Positions 1 to 7,103 of a DNA stretch of 10,785 bases are shown piece by piece; within the stretch, counting starts at the first letter, position 1, and each line of letters begins with the position of its first letter. The notes beneath the pieces are model-generated. The model was not told where the DNA came from. It made no database searches and was given only the letters and a program-made list of their open reading frames with translations. The position numbers and the translations under genes were made by a program. The DNA is from Pseudomonadota bacterium (lineage in GTDB: Bacteria; SZUA-182; DTGQ01): contig JAUWIR010000087.1 in the NCBI GenBank assembly GCA_030605265.1, positions 1-10,785 of the forward strand. The letters run 5' to 3'.

Positions 1-65
1 AGGAAAGCCAAATATCATTTTTTATAAAAATTTATAAACGCTTTCAGGGTGTAAAATCTTTTTGA

Positions 66-108
66 TTAACTGGATTTATTTAAATCATGTAAATCCTGTT
101 ATCCTGTC
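66..108. repeat. ATCCTGTT-type dispersed repeat, copy 1
   Basis: The segment reads as successive variants of an 8-9 base unit: ATCATGTAA, ATCCTGTT, ATCCTGTC (positions 85-108), preceded by the related words GATTAA and CTGGATTT. The same ATCCTGTTATCCTGTC core recurs at 3271-3286, and in inverted form with one extra base at 3048-3066. It is intergenic in all three places. I recall this word as a common intergenic repeat in several AT-rich environmental bacterial genomes; its function is unknown. Confidence 0.7.
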
Positions 109-177
109 AAATATTTTTCTATTTTTGAATCTAAAAATCTAATTGCACAGGTTGAAAAATTTTGGGTAAAAGTATGT

Positions 178-414
178 TTAAAGAGGCCTCTTGCCAATCG
201 TGATTCCTTTACTCTCCAAATTTTTTAGTTGTTGATCCGGTTCCGGGAGAGATGGTGCTTGGATGGTTGCTCTATCGCCCAGTACTGCCCTTGTGAATAA
301 GACTGGAAAAACAATGACAAGTATGTATCTAGCAATGTCAACCAGACGAATGCTTTTGTTGAAGCAGGAATTATATTTAAGCGGCTGGAAGCCGCTTCCA
401 CTATAACAACGCAT
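178..414 (-). CDS. Doubtful small ORF, one possible membrane segment
   Basis: This 78-codon frame has no recognised family. Its first dozen residues (MRCYSGSGFQPLK) are the translation of the GC-rich hairpin at 380-396, which suggests that part is repeat-derived rather than gene-derived. Residues about 27-46 (IARYILVIVFPVLFTRAVL region) could form a single membrane helix, followed by a polar tail rich in Pro, Glu and Lys. Upstream of the ATG there is only a weak GGA as ribosome-binding site. It may be chance, or the decayed end of a small membrane protein. I give it little weight. Confidence 0.18.
   Translation of the reverse strand: MRCYSGSGFQPLKYNSCFNKSIRLVDIARYILVIVFPVLFTRAVLGDRATIQAPSLPEPDQQLKNLESKGITIGKRPL
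380..396. repeat. GC-rich hairpin AGCGGCT-gga-AGCCGCT
   Basis: A perfect 7-bp stem with a three-base GGA loop stands out in AT-rich surroundings. No T-run follows on either strand, so it is not a standard intrinsic terminator. It looks like a short dispersed extragenic palindrome. Confidence 0.6.
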
Positions 415-423
415 TCTAAAATC

Positions 424-436
424 CGCCCGAAGGGCG
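424..436. repeat. GC-rich hairpin CGCCC-gaa-GGGCG
   Basis: A perfect 5-bp stem closes a GAA triloop 28 bases after the previous hairpin. On the minus strand it reads GCGCCCTTCGGGCG, a stable tetraloop-like hairpin, but no U-run follows. It is probably a second extragenic palindromic unit rather than a terminator. Confidence 0.5.
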
Positions 437-480
437 CTAAATTTAGGGTAGGTTGGCAGAAGGAATAGAAAACTAAAGAA

Positions 481-612
481 TTAAATTATAGCCCGTTTTT
501 CCATTAACTGCTCTAATTCCGGCTTGGTGATTTGATCGTCAGCGCCTACTTTTTTCCCCTTTTGGAATAAAGCGTAATTGATGAGGGAGGAGAAAAGCAA
601 AACCGGAATAAC
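481..612 (-). pseudogene. Truncated second copy of the cheV 3' end
   Basis: On the minus strand this segment encodes the last 40-odd residues of a response-regulator receiver domain and ends in TAA at 481-483. It aligns without gaps to 714-816, the same part of the neighbouring intact cheV, with about 12 differences in 103 bases. It retains VLLFSS, INYALFQKGKKVGADD, and the ITKPEL signature with the receiver's conserved Lys. Over the stretch matching cheV residues 288-319, all nine codon differences are silent. The tail diverges: it ends EQLMEKRAII where cheV continues GQLVERAQMCIEKYAKN. Homology stops at about 612, directly beside a palindrome at 613-628. Everything upstream (CheW domain, linker, phosphoacceptor Asp) is missing, so this is the remnant of a paralogous gene, not a functional one. 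Confidence 0.85.
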
Positions 613-628
613 AAATACAGCTGTATTT
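613..628. repeat. Perfect 16-bp palindrome at the cheV duplication breakpoint
   Basis: AAATACAGCTGTATTT is fully self-complementary, and part of it (AGCTGTATTTA) recurs directly at 632-642. It sits between the stop codon of the intact cheV and the point where homology of the truncated copy ends. No T-run follows, so a terminator role is doubtful. It may be a scar of the rearrangement, or the sequence that promoted it. Confidence 0.6.
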
Positions 629-663
629 AATAGCTGTATTTATTGACCGCTTAAATTAACGTA

Positions 664-1674
664 TTAATTTTTTGCGTATTTTTCAATGCACATCTGTGCT
701 CGCTCTACTAATTGCCCTAATTCCGGCTTGGTGATTTGATCATCAGCGCCTACTTTTTTCCCCTTTTGAAAAAGGGCGTAATTGATGAGAGAGGAAAAGA
801 GTAAAACCGGGATACCATAAAAGGCGGGATCTTCTTTGATTTTTTTACATAGATGATGTCCATCCATGCGCGGCATTTCTATGTCAGTGATAATGCAGGT
901 GACGGCCTTTTTGACCTGGGGGCCTTTTTCCTTAAGATTACATAAAGCTTCCCATGCACTAAGACCATCTGAGAAAGCAAGGACATTATAACCTGTTGTG
1001 GAAAGGATTTTTTTCATCCGATCTCGAATCATTTTTGAATCTTCAGCAATGAGTATTGTTTCTTGCTGGTCTTTTTTGGATGAGGGCCCTTTGGCTTCAG
1101 CTTTTGGAGATAATCCTTTCTCTTCAGATTTTAGAGATGGGCCTTTATTTTTTGAAGGTACATTCATGGCCAATGATGGATCAATTTGAGAGACAATTTT
1201 TTCAAAATCTAAGAGTTGAATAATTTTCTCATTAATTGTGGTCATAGAAACAACACTTTCGTACTGAGCAATAAAGGGAGGGGGGGCTTCAATCTGGGTC
1301 CAGGATATTCGATATACTTTATCGACCCCATGAACAAGGAGCCCGAATTGCCGGTTATTTATTTCGATAATAATGACCACCCATTTTTTTAGCACTTCTT
1401 CTGATCTATCAGGAATAAATTTGAAGTAATTACATAGATTTATCAAGGGAATAGATTTTCCCCGCAAAACGAATACTCCATCAATAAAAAAGTGTCTTTC
1501 CGGGGGGATGATTAATTTTGCAGGCACAGGTACTATACATTTTACTTTAGCAGCATTAATACCAAAGGGGACGGTGATATATTTGTTTTCCTTTTCACCC
1601 TCTTCTTTAAAGGTAAGATTAAAAATGATCAGCTCTATTTCATTTGTTCCTATTTCCGTTAATATTTTGCTCAT
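664..1674 (-). CDS. cheV: CheV-type chemotaxis coupling protein (CheW domain + receiver)
   Basis: The protein (336 aa) couples chemoreceptors to the CheA kinase in the cytoplasmic signalling array and has a phosphorylatable receiver thought to tune that coupling. A CheW-like domain spans about residues 12-165 (IDGVFVLRGKSIPLINL is the typical core). A charged linker at 170-204 contains three 9-residue repeats. The receiver spans about 205-333, with the acidic pair Glu211-Asp212, phosphoacceptor Asp264 in ITDIEMPRMDG, Ser294 in LLFSS and Lys316 in ITKPEL, so all catalytic residues are present. The length is slightly above the usual 300 or so for CheV because of the linker. The start at 1674 has a modest AGAG ribosome site. 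No other chemotaxis gene is in the window, so it is an orphan here. A truncated paralogue lies just downstream. I am sure of the domain pairing; 'cheV' is used in the family sense. Confidence 0.9.
   Translation of the reverse strand: MSKILTEIGTNEIELIIFNLTFKEEGEKENKYITVPFGINAAKVKCIVPVPAKLIIPPERHFFIDGVFVLRGKSIPLINLCNYFKFIPDRSEEVLKKWVVIIIEINNRQFGLLVHGVDKVYRISWTQIEAPPPFIAQYESVVSMTTINEKIIQLLDFEKIVSQIDPSLAMNVPSKNKGPSLKSEEKGLSPKAEAKGPSSKKDQQETILIAEDSKMIRDRMKKILSTTGYNVLAFSDGLSAWEALCNLKEKGPQVKKAVTCIITDIEMPRMDGHHLCKKIKEDPAFYGIPVLLFSSLINYALFQKGKKVGADDQITKPELGQLVERAQMCIEKYAKN
1069..1149 (-). repeat. Three tandem 27-base repeats in the cheV linker
   Basis: Three in-frame 27-base units encode NKGPSLKSE, EKGLSPKAE and AKGPSSKKD (residues 176-202). 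They join the CheW domain to the receiver. The units also match at the nucleotide level (each has AAAGG at the same phase), so they arose by tandem duplication within the gene. Copy number could vary between strains and change the spacing between the two domains. Confidence 0.8.
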
Positions 1675-1788
1675 CTTGTGATCTCTTTTATTAGTTATTT
1701 TTTTTATTATGTGGCTATTTGATGTTGTTGGACTTATCTATTATCTTATCGTCATGGGTTTGAGGGAAATTGGGGGATAATTTTAATT

Positions 1789-2571
1789 TTAAAGTAAAGC
1801 AAGGGCGTTTTGTTCAAGAATACGTTTTTTTAATTCTAGAGAAATATCAAGGGAATGGATGAGAGAAATTTCTTTTTCCTGATCTTTCCAAGGAGAATCA
1901 GTACCAAAAAGAATTTTCTCTGAGGGATGATTACTAAGGATTACTTTAAGGAGTTTTTTATCAATATACCCAATTGAATAGCTGGTATCAAAAAAGATAT
2001 TTTTCCCCAGCAAATGATCGAGTACTTTGTCCCACTGTCGCCATCCGCCAAGATGGGAGGCAATAATCTTCAAATCAGGGAAATCTTCTAAAACATGAGC
2101 TAATCGTTCAGGATCGCCTCGATCGGAATCAGGAAAACTAATATCATAGCCGCAGTGAAAAAGAATGAGTAATTCATTTTCCATAATTTTTTGGTAAATA
2201 GAGTACATTCGTAGTTCGTCAAGGTCAAAGGATTGAAATTCAGGGTGCAGTTTCACACCGATAAAACCTGCTTCTTTTATTTTTTGTATTTCCTCAAAGA
2301 TAGTATCAGAATCAGGATGAAGAGAGGGCAAGGGAATGATTCGATCACTTTTGATATTCTCACACCAGTTGAATATGGAATTAAACTGGGCCGGTGCGGT
2401 AGCTACGCAGGCTACAATGGATTTATCAATCTTTGCCCGGTCCATTGATTTGAGTAAAGCTGATATGGTACCATTGTTATAAGCTTTTGAATTTGATGAT
2501 TTTTCTAATTTATCAAGGGCCACTGTTGCAATATGATCAGGGAAGGCATGAGTGTGGAAATCAATAATCAT
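1789..2571 (-). CDS. Metal-dependent hydrolase, amidohydrolase_2 family
   Basis: This 260-residue cytoplasmic enzyme belongs to the amidohydrolase superfamily (TIM barrel), nearest the amidohydrolase_2/TatD-like group. Visible metal-ligand and active-site motifs are His6-x-His8 in DFHTHAFPD, GVKLHPEF at 105-112 (Lys107, His109), His139 in LILFHCG, His173 in ASHLGG, and Asp225 in LFGTDSPW. These follow the superfamily order strand by strand, so the enzyme looks intact. Members hydrolyse amide or ester bonds or decarboxylate aromatic acids; the substrate cannot be read here. It begins 16 bases after the stop of the lipoprotein gene, with an AGGA ribosome site about nine bases before the ATG, so the two are probably co-transcribed. 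Length is normal for a compact member, and no export signal is seen. Confidence 0.85.
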   Translation of the reverse strand: MIIDFHTHAFPDHIATVALDKLEKSSNSKAYNNGTISALLKSMDRAKIDKSIVACVATAPAQFNSIFNWCENIKSDRIIPLPSLHPDSDTIFEEIQKIKEAGFIGVKLHPEFQSFDLDELRMYSIYQKIMENELLILFHCGYDISFPDSDRGDPERLAHVLEDFPDLKIIASHLGGWRQWDKVLDHLLGKNIFFDTSYSIGYIDKKLLKVILSNHPSEKILFGTDSPWKDQEKEISLIHSLDISLELKKRILEQNALALL

Positions 2572-2587
2572 GATAAAGGGTCCTGGC

Positions 2588-2977
2588 CTATTGCCTTTCT
2601 AAAATGATGGAGTTTTTTGATTGCATTTCAGTCAATCGTAAGGTGTTGTCATCCTCAAAGGTAACTTGAAATTGTTTGGAGAGTTTTTCATCTTTAAAGA
2701 TATGAATTTCATTATTTTTGATTTCATAAGTAGCCATAATGCTCCTTTTTTCCTCTTTTTCATCAGTAAATTCTAAAATACTGGTTTTATCTTCACCGAA
2801 AATATAGATTACATCTCCTGGAGGGGCCTCTTCAGTAGCATCAGTGTAAAGGAATTTCCAGCTTCCTACAATTTTTTTTTCAATCTCATTATATTTTTGA
2901 GTTTCGGGTTTTTGGGTACATCCCCAAAGGGTAAAAATGAACAAGATAAGACATAGGGTACTTACTGTTTTTCGCAT
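2588..2977 (-). CDS. Small lipoprotein with lipocalin-like domain
   Basis: This 129-residue protein starts with a type II signal peptide: MRK, a hydrophobic stretch (STLCLILFIFTLWG), then Cys20 in a lipobox-like LWGC. The Trp at -2 is unusual but the rest fits. The mature part is rich in short beta strands: KKIVGSWKF, a GDVIYIFGEDKTS strand pair, MATYEIKNNEIHIF, then QFQVTFEDDNTLRLT. This layout (GSW near the N-terminus, repeated strand-turn-strand, and a final 'TLRLT' segment) resembles small lipocalin-like or DUF-type lipoproteins that are envelope-anchored and of unknown ligand. A good GAGG ribosome site lies seven bases before the ATG at 2977. It is the first gene of a likely two-gene operon with the amidohydrolase. 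The lipoprotein call is firm; the fold is an inference. Confidence 0.8.
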   Translation of the reverse strand: MRKTVSTLCLILFIFTLWGCTQKPETQKYNEIEKKIVGSWKFLYTDATEEAPPGDVIYIFGEDKTSILEFTDEKEEKRSIMATYEIKNNEIHIFKDEKLSKQFQVTFEDDNTLRLTEMQSKNSIILERQ

Positions 2978-3289
2978 TTCAATTCCTCTTTTTAATATTT
3001 AGTAATAAAGGATTAAATAACATCCCCACTAATCCAAAATTTATTTAGACAGGATTAACAGGATTTTTGGCATCCTTCATAAAAACGAAAAGTAGTTTAC
3101 ACTTATGACTTTTTATTTTTTTATCTACCATGAAGAACATGAAGGAAAAGAAGGGATAAAAAAATCTTCATGCTCTTCATGGTGAAATAAAAAAGTGTAA
3201 AATAATAAATCCGTTTTTATGCTGCTAACAATTCATCAGCTTAACAACCAGTGTAATTTATCGAAGGTTTATCCTGTTATCCTGTCGAA
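2978..3289. other. purL-lipoprotein spacer, largely filled by an inverted-repeat element
   Basis: About 310 bases lie between the purL stop and the lipoprotein start, both on the minus strand. Positions 3048-3286 form a nested inverted repeat (separate entry). The remaining 70 bases (2978-3047) are AT-rich and must contain the lipoprotein promoter unless transcription reads through from purL; I see no clear -35/-10 pair. No gene is apparent and there is no T-tailed terminator hairpin. Confidence 0.6.
3048..3286. repeat. Nested inverted-repeat (MITE-like) element
   Basis: The outer arms are GACAGGATTAACAGGATTT (3048-3066) and, inverted, ATCCTGTTATCCTGTC (3271-3286). Inside them CATAAAAACG (3078-3087) pairs with CGTTTTTATG (3212-3221), then TTTACACTT pairs with AAGTGTAAA. 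The core is ACCATGAAGAACATGAAG (3127-3144) against CTTCATGCTCTTCATGGT (3166-3183), 17 of 18 matching, around a 21-base loop. The whole unit is about 240 bases with no coding capacity and could fold as one long cruciform. It resembles a miniature, non-autonomous element or a compound of known dispersed repeats. The right end lies 3 bases from the purL stop codon. Confidence 0.7.
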
Positions 3290-6200
3290 TTATTTTTTAA
3301 AATAAGTATCAAGCCACTTTCGGGCATTCAGAAAAAGGAGGCCCCAAGGAGTAATTTTATGTTCTGCTTTGTTTTGGTAAGGATAGTATCCCCACTGCCA
3401 GGGCAAAACAGCTCTTTCCGGATGCGGCATCATGGCCAGATGACGCCCGTCAGGCGAGCAGATACCCGCGGCATTATACTGGGAACCATTTGGGTTCGCC
3501 GGGTAATAAGAATCCGAATAGGTGATGGGAATGCAGTATTTGTCTTTTATTTCAGGGAAATAGAAGCGCCCCTCACCGTGGGCTACCCAAACCCCCAAGG
3601 TTGAACCCTCTAACCCTTGAAGGAGGATTGAAGGAGACGAAAAAATATCCACTGAGAGAAATCGTGATTCAAAGATATTTGAGGCATTAATCTGCATCTG
3701 AGGCTGGAGGTTTTCTTCAAGGTCCGGGTAAAGTAAGTGCAGTTGCGCCATCAATTGACATCCATTGCAAATGCCCAAAGAAAGGGTATCTTCCCGTTGG
3801 TAATAATTTTGTAATATTTTTTGAGCTGTTGTATTATATTGAAAAACAGCCGCCCAACCGCGAGCTGAGCCAAGGACATCGGAGTTGGAAAAGCCCCCGC
3901 AAAAAACGATAAATTTGATGTCTTCTAATGATTCCCTGCCTGAAGTGATGTCCGTAGTGGTAACGTCTTTTACTTTGAATCCTGCCAAATGCAGGGCATA
4001 GGCCATTTCTCTGTCCCCGTTGGTCCCCTTTTCTCGAATAATAGCTGCTTTAAATTTTGGCATATTTGGTAGAGAAAAATGTGTAGGCTCAAACTGTTTT
4101 GGAAATATAAAGGGTTTCATGGGACGATCAAAATGACCATATCCTTCATCTGCAATTTCAGGTTTCATTTGCAGCTTTTCCATATCATAGGAGGTTTTTT
4201 GCCATACTTGGCGAAGTTCTTTCATTCCCATAGATAAATCATCAGTGATGGTTCGTATGATTAATTCTTTGAAATCCGGTTTGGCAATATGGTAGATATC
4301 AGTACCTTTTGATAGATAGGTCTTGATTTTATCCTCTTCTTCTGCTCGAAATTGAATGAGCACTCCCAATCCCTCATAAAAGAGGTCTTTTGAAGGGAAT
4401 TGAATTTCAAGGCCACAACCCCCGGCAAAAGCCATTTCACAGAGGGCCGTGATAATTCCCCCCTCTGAGATATCATGGCCGGCTAAAATTAAATTTTGCC
4501 TCATAAGCATCTGAATAGTATTAAAACAGGTTTTAAAATATACCGGATCATCTAAATCAGGGACTTGATCGGGCATTCCCCCTAATTGGTTGTAAACTTG
4601 AGCTAAACTGCTTGAACCAAGGCACAGGGAAGGGTCCTTTGGTAATTTTTGAAAAGGGATGTAGGCTATTTGAGTATTCTCTTGGTTTTTTATTACCGGT
4701 GTTATGATTCGCTGTATATCATTACACCATCCGGATGCAGTAACAATAACTGTTCCCGGGGACCTTACCAATGTCCCTTGCGGATACTGCTGGGACATGG
4801 AAAGAGAGTCTTTTCCTGTGGGCACGGCAATGCCCAGAGCAAGGCAGACCTTTCCTAAAGCCTGAACAGCACGGTATAAATTGGCATTTTCTCCAGGTTG
4901 ATTACAGGGCCACATCCAATTGGCGCTTAATATAATTGAATCCATGCCTCTGGCCAAGGGGGCCCAAACAATATTGGTTAAGCTTTCGCCAACTGATAAC
5001 CGCGCCCCTGCTTCCGGATTAATGATCCCGGGAATAGGGCGGTCGCCAAGACTTAAGGCAATTCCGTTTGTTCCTGCATAATCAGTAGCTTTTACAGCTA
5101 CGTCGGCCAAAGGAAGTTGATAGGGGCCCACAGTTTGCTGTTGGGCCACAAGCCCGGTAACAGAACGATCGACCTTATGAGTGAGCCATTCCTTGCAGGC
5201 TACTTTGGTGAGCCGTAAAACACGAAATAGATGCTCTTTTATAGATACGTTGGGTATGGTAATGTTAGGCCAATCTATTTTTTTTGTATTGGCCTGTACT
5301 TCAGTTTTTGGTGGACGGCTAAAGAGAAATTCAAGATCAAGTTCAACCGGATTTTGGCCTTTTTGGCGTTGAAAAATTAATCGCCCGTCTCCGGTACATT
5401 TTCCAATAATATAACACGGGCAGCGTTCTCTTTCAGCGATTTCCAAAAGAGTGGGCACAAAGGATTTCGGTAAAATGAGCCCCATTCGTTCCTGGGATTC
5501 ATTACCGATAATTTCAAGGTCCGAGAGGGTTGGGTCCCCAACAGGGAGCTGATCCATATAAATTATGCCGCCACAATTCTCCAGGAGCTCTGAAAGACAA
5601 TTGAAATGTCCTCCCGCCCCATGGTCATGAAGGGAAATGACGGGATTATCTTCACCGATTTCTGCTAGAGTGCGCAAAACGCGATATACTCGTTGCTGCA
5701 TTTCAGGGTTGGATCGTTGCACGGCATTCAGTTCAAGTTTTTTGCCCATTTCGCCTGTGTTGACGCTTGACACGGCGCCACCACCTATCCCGATACGATA
5801 ATTATCTCCACCCAGTAAAACGATTTGGTCTCCTTTTTGGGGTGTTTTTTTATGAGCATGTTGCGCATTGGCTTGCCCAACTCCTCCGGCCAGCATGATG
5901 ACTTTATCATATCCCCAAAAAGTATCATTATAGTGATGTTCAAAAGTGGTCACTGTCCCTGAGATAAGAGGTTGCCCAAATTTATTACCATAATCCGAAG
6001 CGCCATTTGAAGCTTTAATGAGAATAGTGGCTGGGTCCTGGTAGAGATAATCTCGGGGTTTAAGGGTTTTTTCCCAGGGAAGATCAGAGACCCTGGCATA
6101 GGAAGTGAGGTAACCGACCGTACCAACGCCGGGAATAGAGCCTATGCCTCCTCCCATACGATCACGAATTTCTCCTCCTGTGCCGGTAGCTGCTCCCGGG

Positions 6201-6982
6201 AAGGCACAAACAGTGGTGGGAAAATTATGGGTTTCAGCTTTAAGACAGAGTACTGATTCAATAGTTTGAGTTTGGAAAAATCGGGATTTATCCGGAGAGA
6301 ATTGTTCCACATAAGGGCCTTTAAAAAAGGCCACATTATCAGTATAAGCGCTAATAATATTGGAGGGATTGTTTAAGGTAGTCTGCCGAATCCAATCAAA
6401 CAGGGAAAGATTTTGGATTTTCCCGTCAAGGATAAACCTTCCTTTAAACACTTTATGTCGACAGTGTTCTGAATTAGCCTGAGCAAATCCGAACAGCTCG
6501 GCATCAGTCATAGGTCGGCCAATTTTTTGTGAATACGAGCTTAAGTACTCGATTTCTTGATCAGATAGTGCCAGCCCTGCTTTTTGATTATATGCGGCAA
6601 TGTCCTTTATTTTTTTTATGGGAGAAGGTTTGGTGAAGAGAGTAAAAATATGTTCGTCGAGCTCATGGTAGATTTGCTGGAGCATAGGATCAATGTGCCA
6701 GGATGAATTTTTCGGAAGAAGAAAAAGTTCTGCTCGAATAACACCTTGAATGTCAATGTTGGCTAAAATTTCTATGGCGTTGGTTGCCCAGGGAGTTACC
6801 ATTTCTTTTCGTGGACCAATAAAGGGCCCGGAATAAAAAGAAATTTCCTTGGCTTGAAATAACCAATTAATTTTTTCTAAGCTTTCAGGACTGTGAGTAT
6901 ATTTTGCGGGATTGATTTGTAAGGCAAAGTATTTTTGATTTTCTAATTCAGATTGAAGAATTAAAATCATAAATTGAAACAT
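3290..6982 (-). CDS. purL: Phosphoribosylformylglycinamidine synthase, single-chain type
   Basis: This enzyme carries out step four of purine biosynthesis in the cytoplasm: FGAR + glutamine + ATP give FGAM. Its 1230 residues contain the N-terminal domain (about 1-120), the linker with FGFAQANSEHCRHK (165-177), and the first synthase half with KAETHNFPTTVCAFPGAATG (248-267) and the glycine-rich RDRMGGGIGS. The second synthase half follows at about 590-930 (TDYAGTNG, PTGKDSLSM, AGHDISEGG). A C-terminal glutaminase domain from about 975 has nucleophile Cys1075 in GICNGCQL and the His1187/Glu1189 pair in MMPHPERA. All key residues are present, and the length is slightly under the usual 1290 or so. 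No PurQ or PurS is needed. Two starts are possible: ATG 6982 has its GGG touching the codon, whereas Met5 at 6970 (MILILQ) resembles family N-termini better. It stands alone with no purine-gene neighbour. Confidence 0.96.
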   Translation of the reverse strand: MFQFMILILQSELENQKYFALQINPAKYTHSPESLEKINWLFQAKEISFYSGPFIGPRKEMVTPWATNAIEILANIDIQGVIRAELFLLPKNSSWHIDPMLQQIYHELDEHIFTLFTKPSPIKKIKDIAAYNQKAGLALSDQEIEYLSSYSQKIGRPMTDAELFGFAQANSEHCRHKVFKGRFILDGKIQNLSLFDWIRQTTLNNPSNIISAYTDNVAFFKGPYVEQFSPDKSRFFQTQTIESVLCLKAETHNFPTTVCAFPGAATGTGGEIRDRMGGGIGSIPGVGTVGYLTSYARVSDLPWEKTLKPRDYLYQDPATILIKASNGASDYGNKFGQPLISGTVTTFEHHYNDTFWGYDKVIMLAGGVGQANAQHAHKKTPQKGDQIVLLGGDNYRIGIGGGAVSSVNTGEMGKKLELNAVQRSNPEMQQRVYRVLRTLAEIGEDNPVISLHDHGAGGHFNCLSELLENCGGIIYMDQLPVGDPTLSDLEIIGNESQERMGLILPKSFVPTLLEIAERERCPCYIIGKCTGDGRLIFQRQKGQNPVELDLEFLFSRPPKTEVQANTKKIDWPNITIPNVSIKEHLFRVLRLTKVACKEWLTHKVDRSVTGLVAQQQTVGPYQLPLADVAVKATDYAGTNGIALSLGDRPIPGIINPEAGARLSVGESLTNIVWAPLARGMDSIILSANWMWPCNQPGENANLYRAVQALGKVCLALGIAVPTGKDSLSMSQQYPQGTLVRSPGTVIVTASGWCNDIQRIITPVIKNQENTQIAYIPFQKLPKDPSLCLGSSSLAQVYNQLGGMPDQVPDLDDPVYFKTCFNTIQMLMRQNLILAGHDISEGGIITALCEMAFAGGCGLEIQFPSKDLFYEGLGVLIQFRAEEEDKIKTYLSKGTDIYHIAKPDFKELIIRTITDDLSMGMKELRQVWQKTSYDMEKLQMKPEIADEGYGHFDRPMKPFIFPKQFEPTHFSLPNMPKFKAAIIREKGTNGDREMAYALHLAGFKVKDVTTTDITSGRESLEDIKFIVFCGGFSNSDVLGSARGWAAVFQYNTTAQKILQNYYQREDTLSLGICNGCQLMAQLHLLYPDLEENLQPQMQINASNIFESRFLSVDIFSSPSILLQGLEGSTLGVWVAHGEGRFYFPEIKDKYCIPITYSDSYYPANPNGSQYNAAGICSPDGRHLAMMPHPERAVLPWQWGYYPYQNKAEHKITPWGLLFLNARKWLDTYFKK

Positions 6983-7062
6983 CCCTAAGAGATTTTAGAT
7001 TTCTTGGTCCGGATTAAAAACTGTTTTCTAATAATAGCCTATAAGGGGAATAAAGGCAAGAG

Positions 7063-7103
7063 ATTATAGGGCAAACGCATCTAAATTTGGAGAATTTTCT
7101 CCA
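7063..7103 (-). promoter_or_regulatory. Possible purL promoter with overlapping palindrome
   Basis: On the minus strand a perfect TATAAT (7063-7068) lies about 80 bases before the purL start. An inverted repeat TGGAGAA-tt-TTCTCCA (7088-7103) lies just upstream, where a -35 box would be. The -35 match itself is poor (TCCAAA). A palindrome over the -35 region would suit a repressor or activator site, but there is no second example to compare. This is an inference from position and symmetry only. Confidence 0.3.

Larger units (their letters stand above)
1..480. other. Left-end spacer with repeats, mostly non-coding
   Basis: This stretch is AT-rich and I see no convincing gene. It holds a run of short ATCCTGTT-type repeats (66-108) and two small GC-rich hairpins (380-396 and 424-436). 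The only frame of note is a doubtful minus-strand one of 78 codons, listed separately. The stretch lies downstream of the minus-strand cheV remnant and could contain decayed gene sequence, but no homology to a named family is evident to me. Confidence 0.5.

Noticed and set aside
3127..3183. Hairpin as an intrinsic terminator for purL
   Set aside because: The stem is strong but no T-run follows the stem on the purL strand, and the T-rich stretch lies in the loop.
3048..3286. CRISPR array from the repeated words
   Set aside because: The words are arranged as inverted pairs, not as direct repeats with regular spacers, and no cas gene is present.
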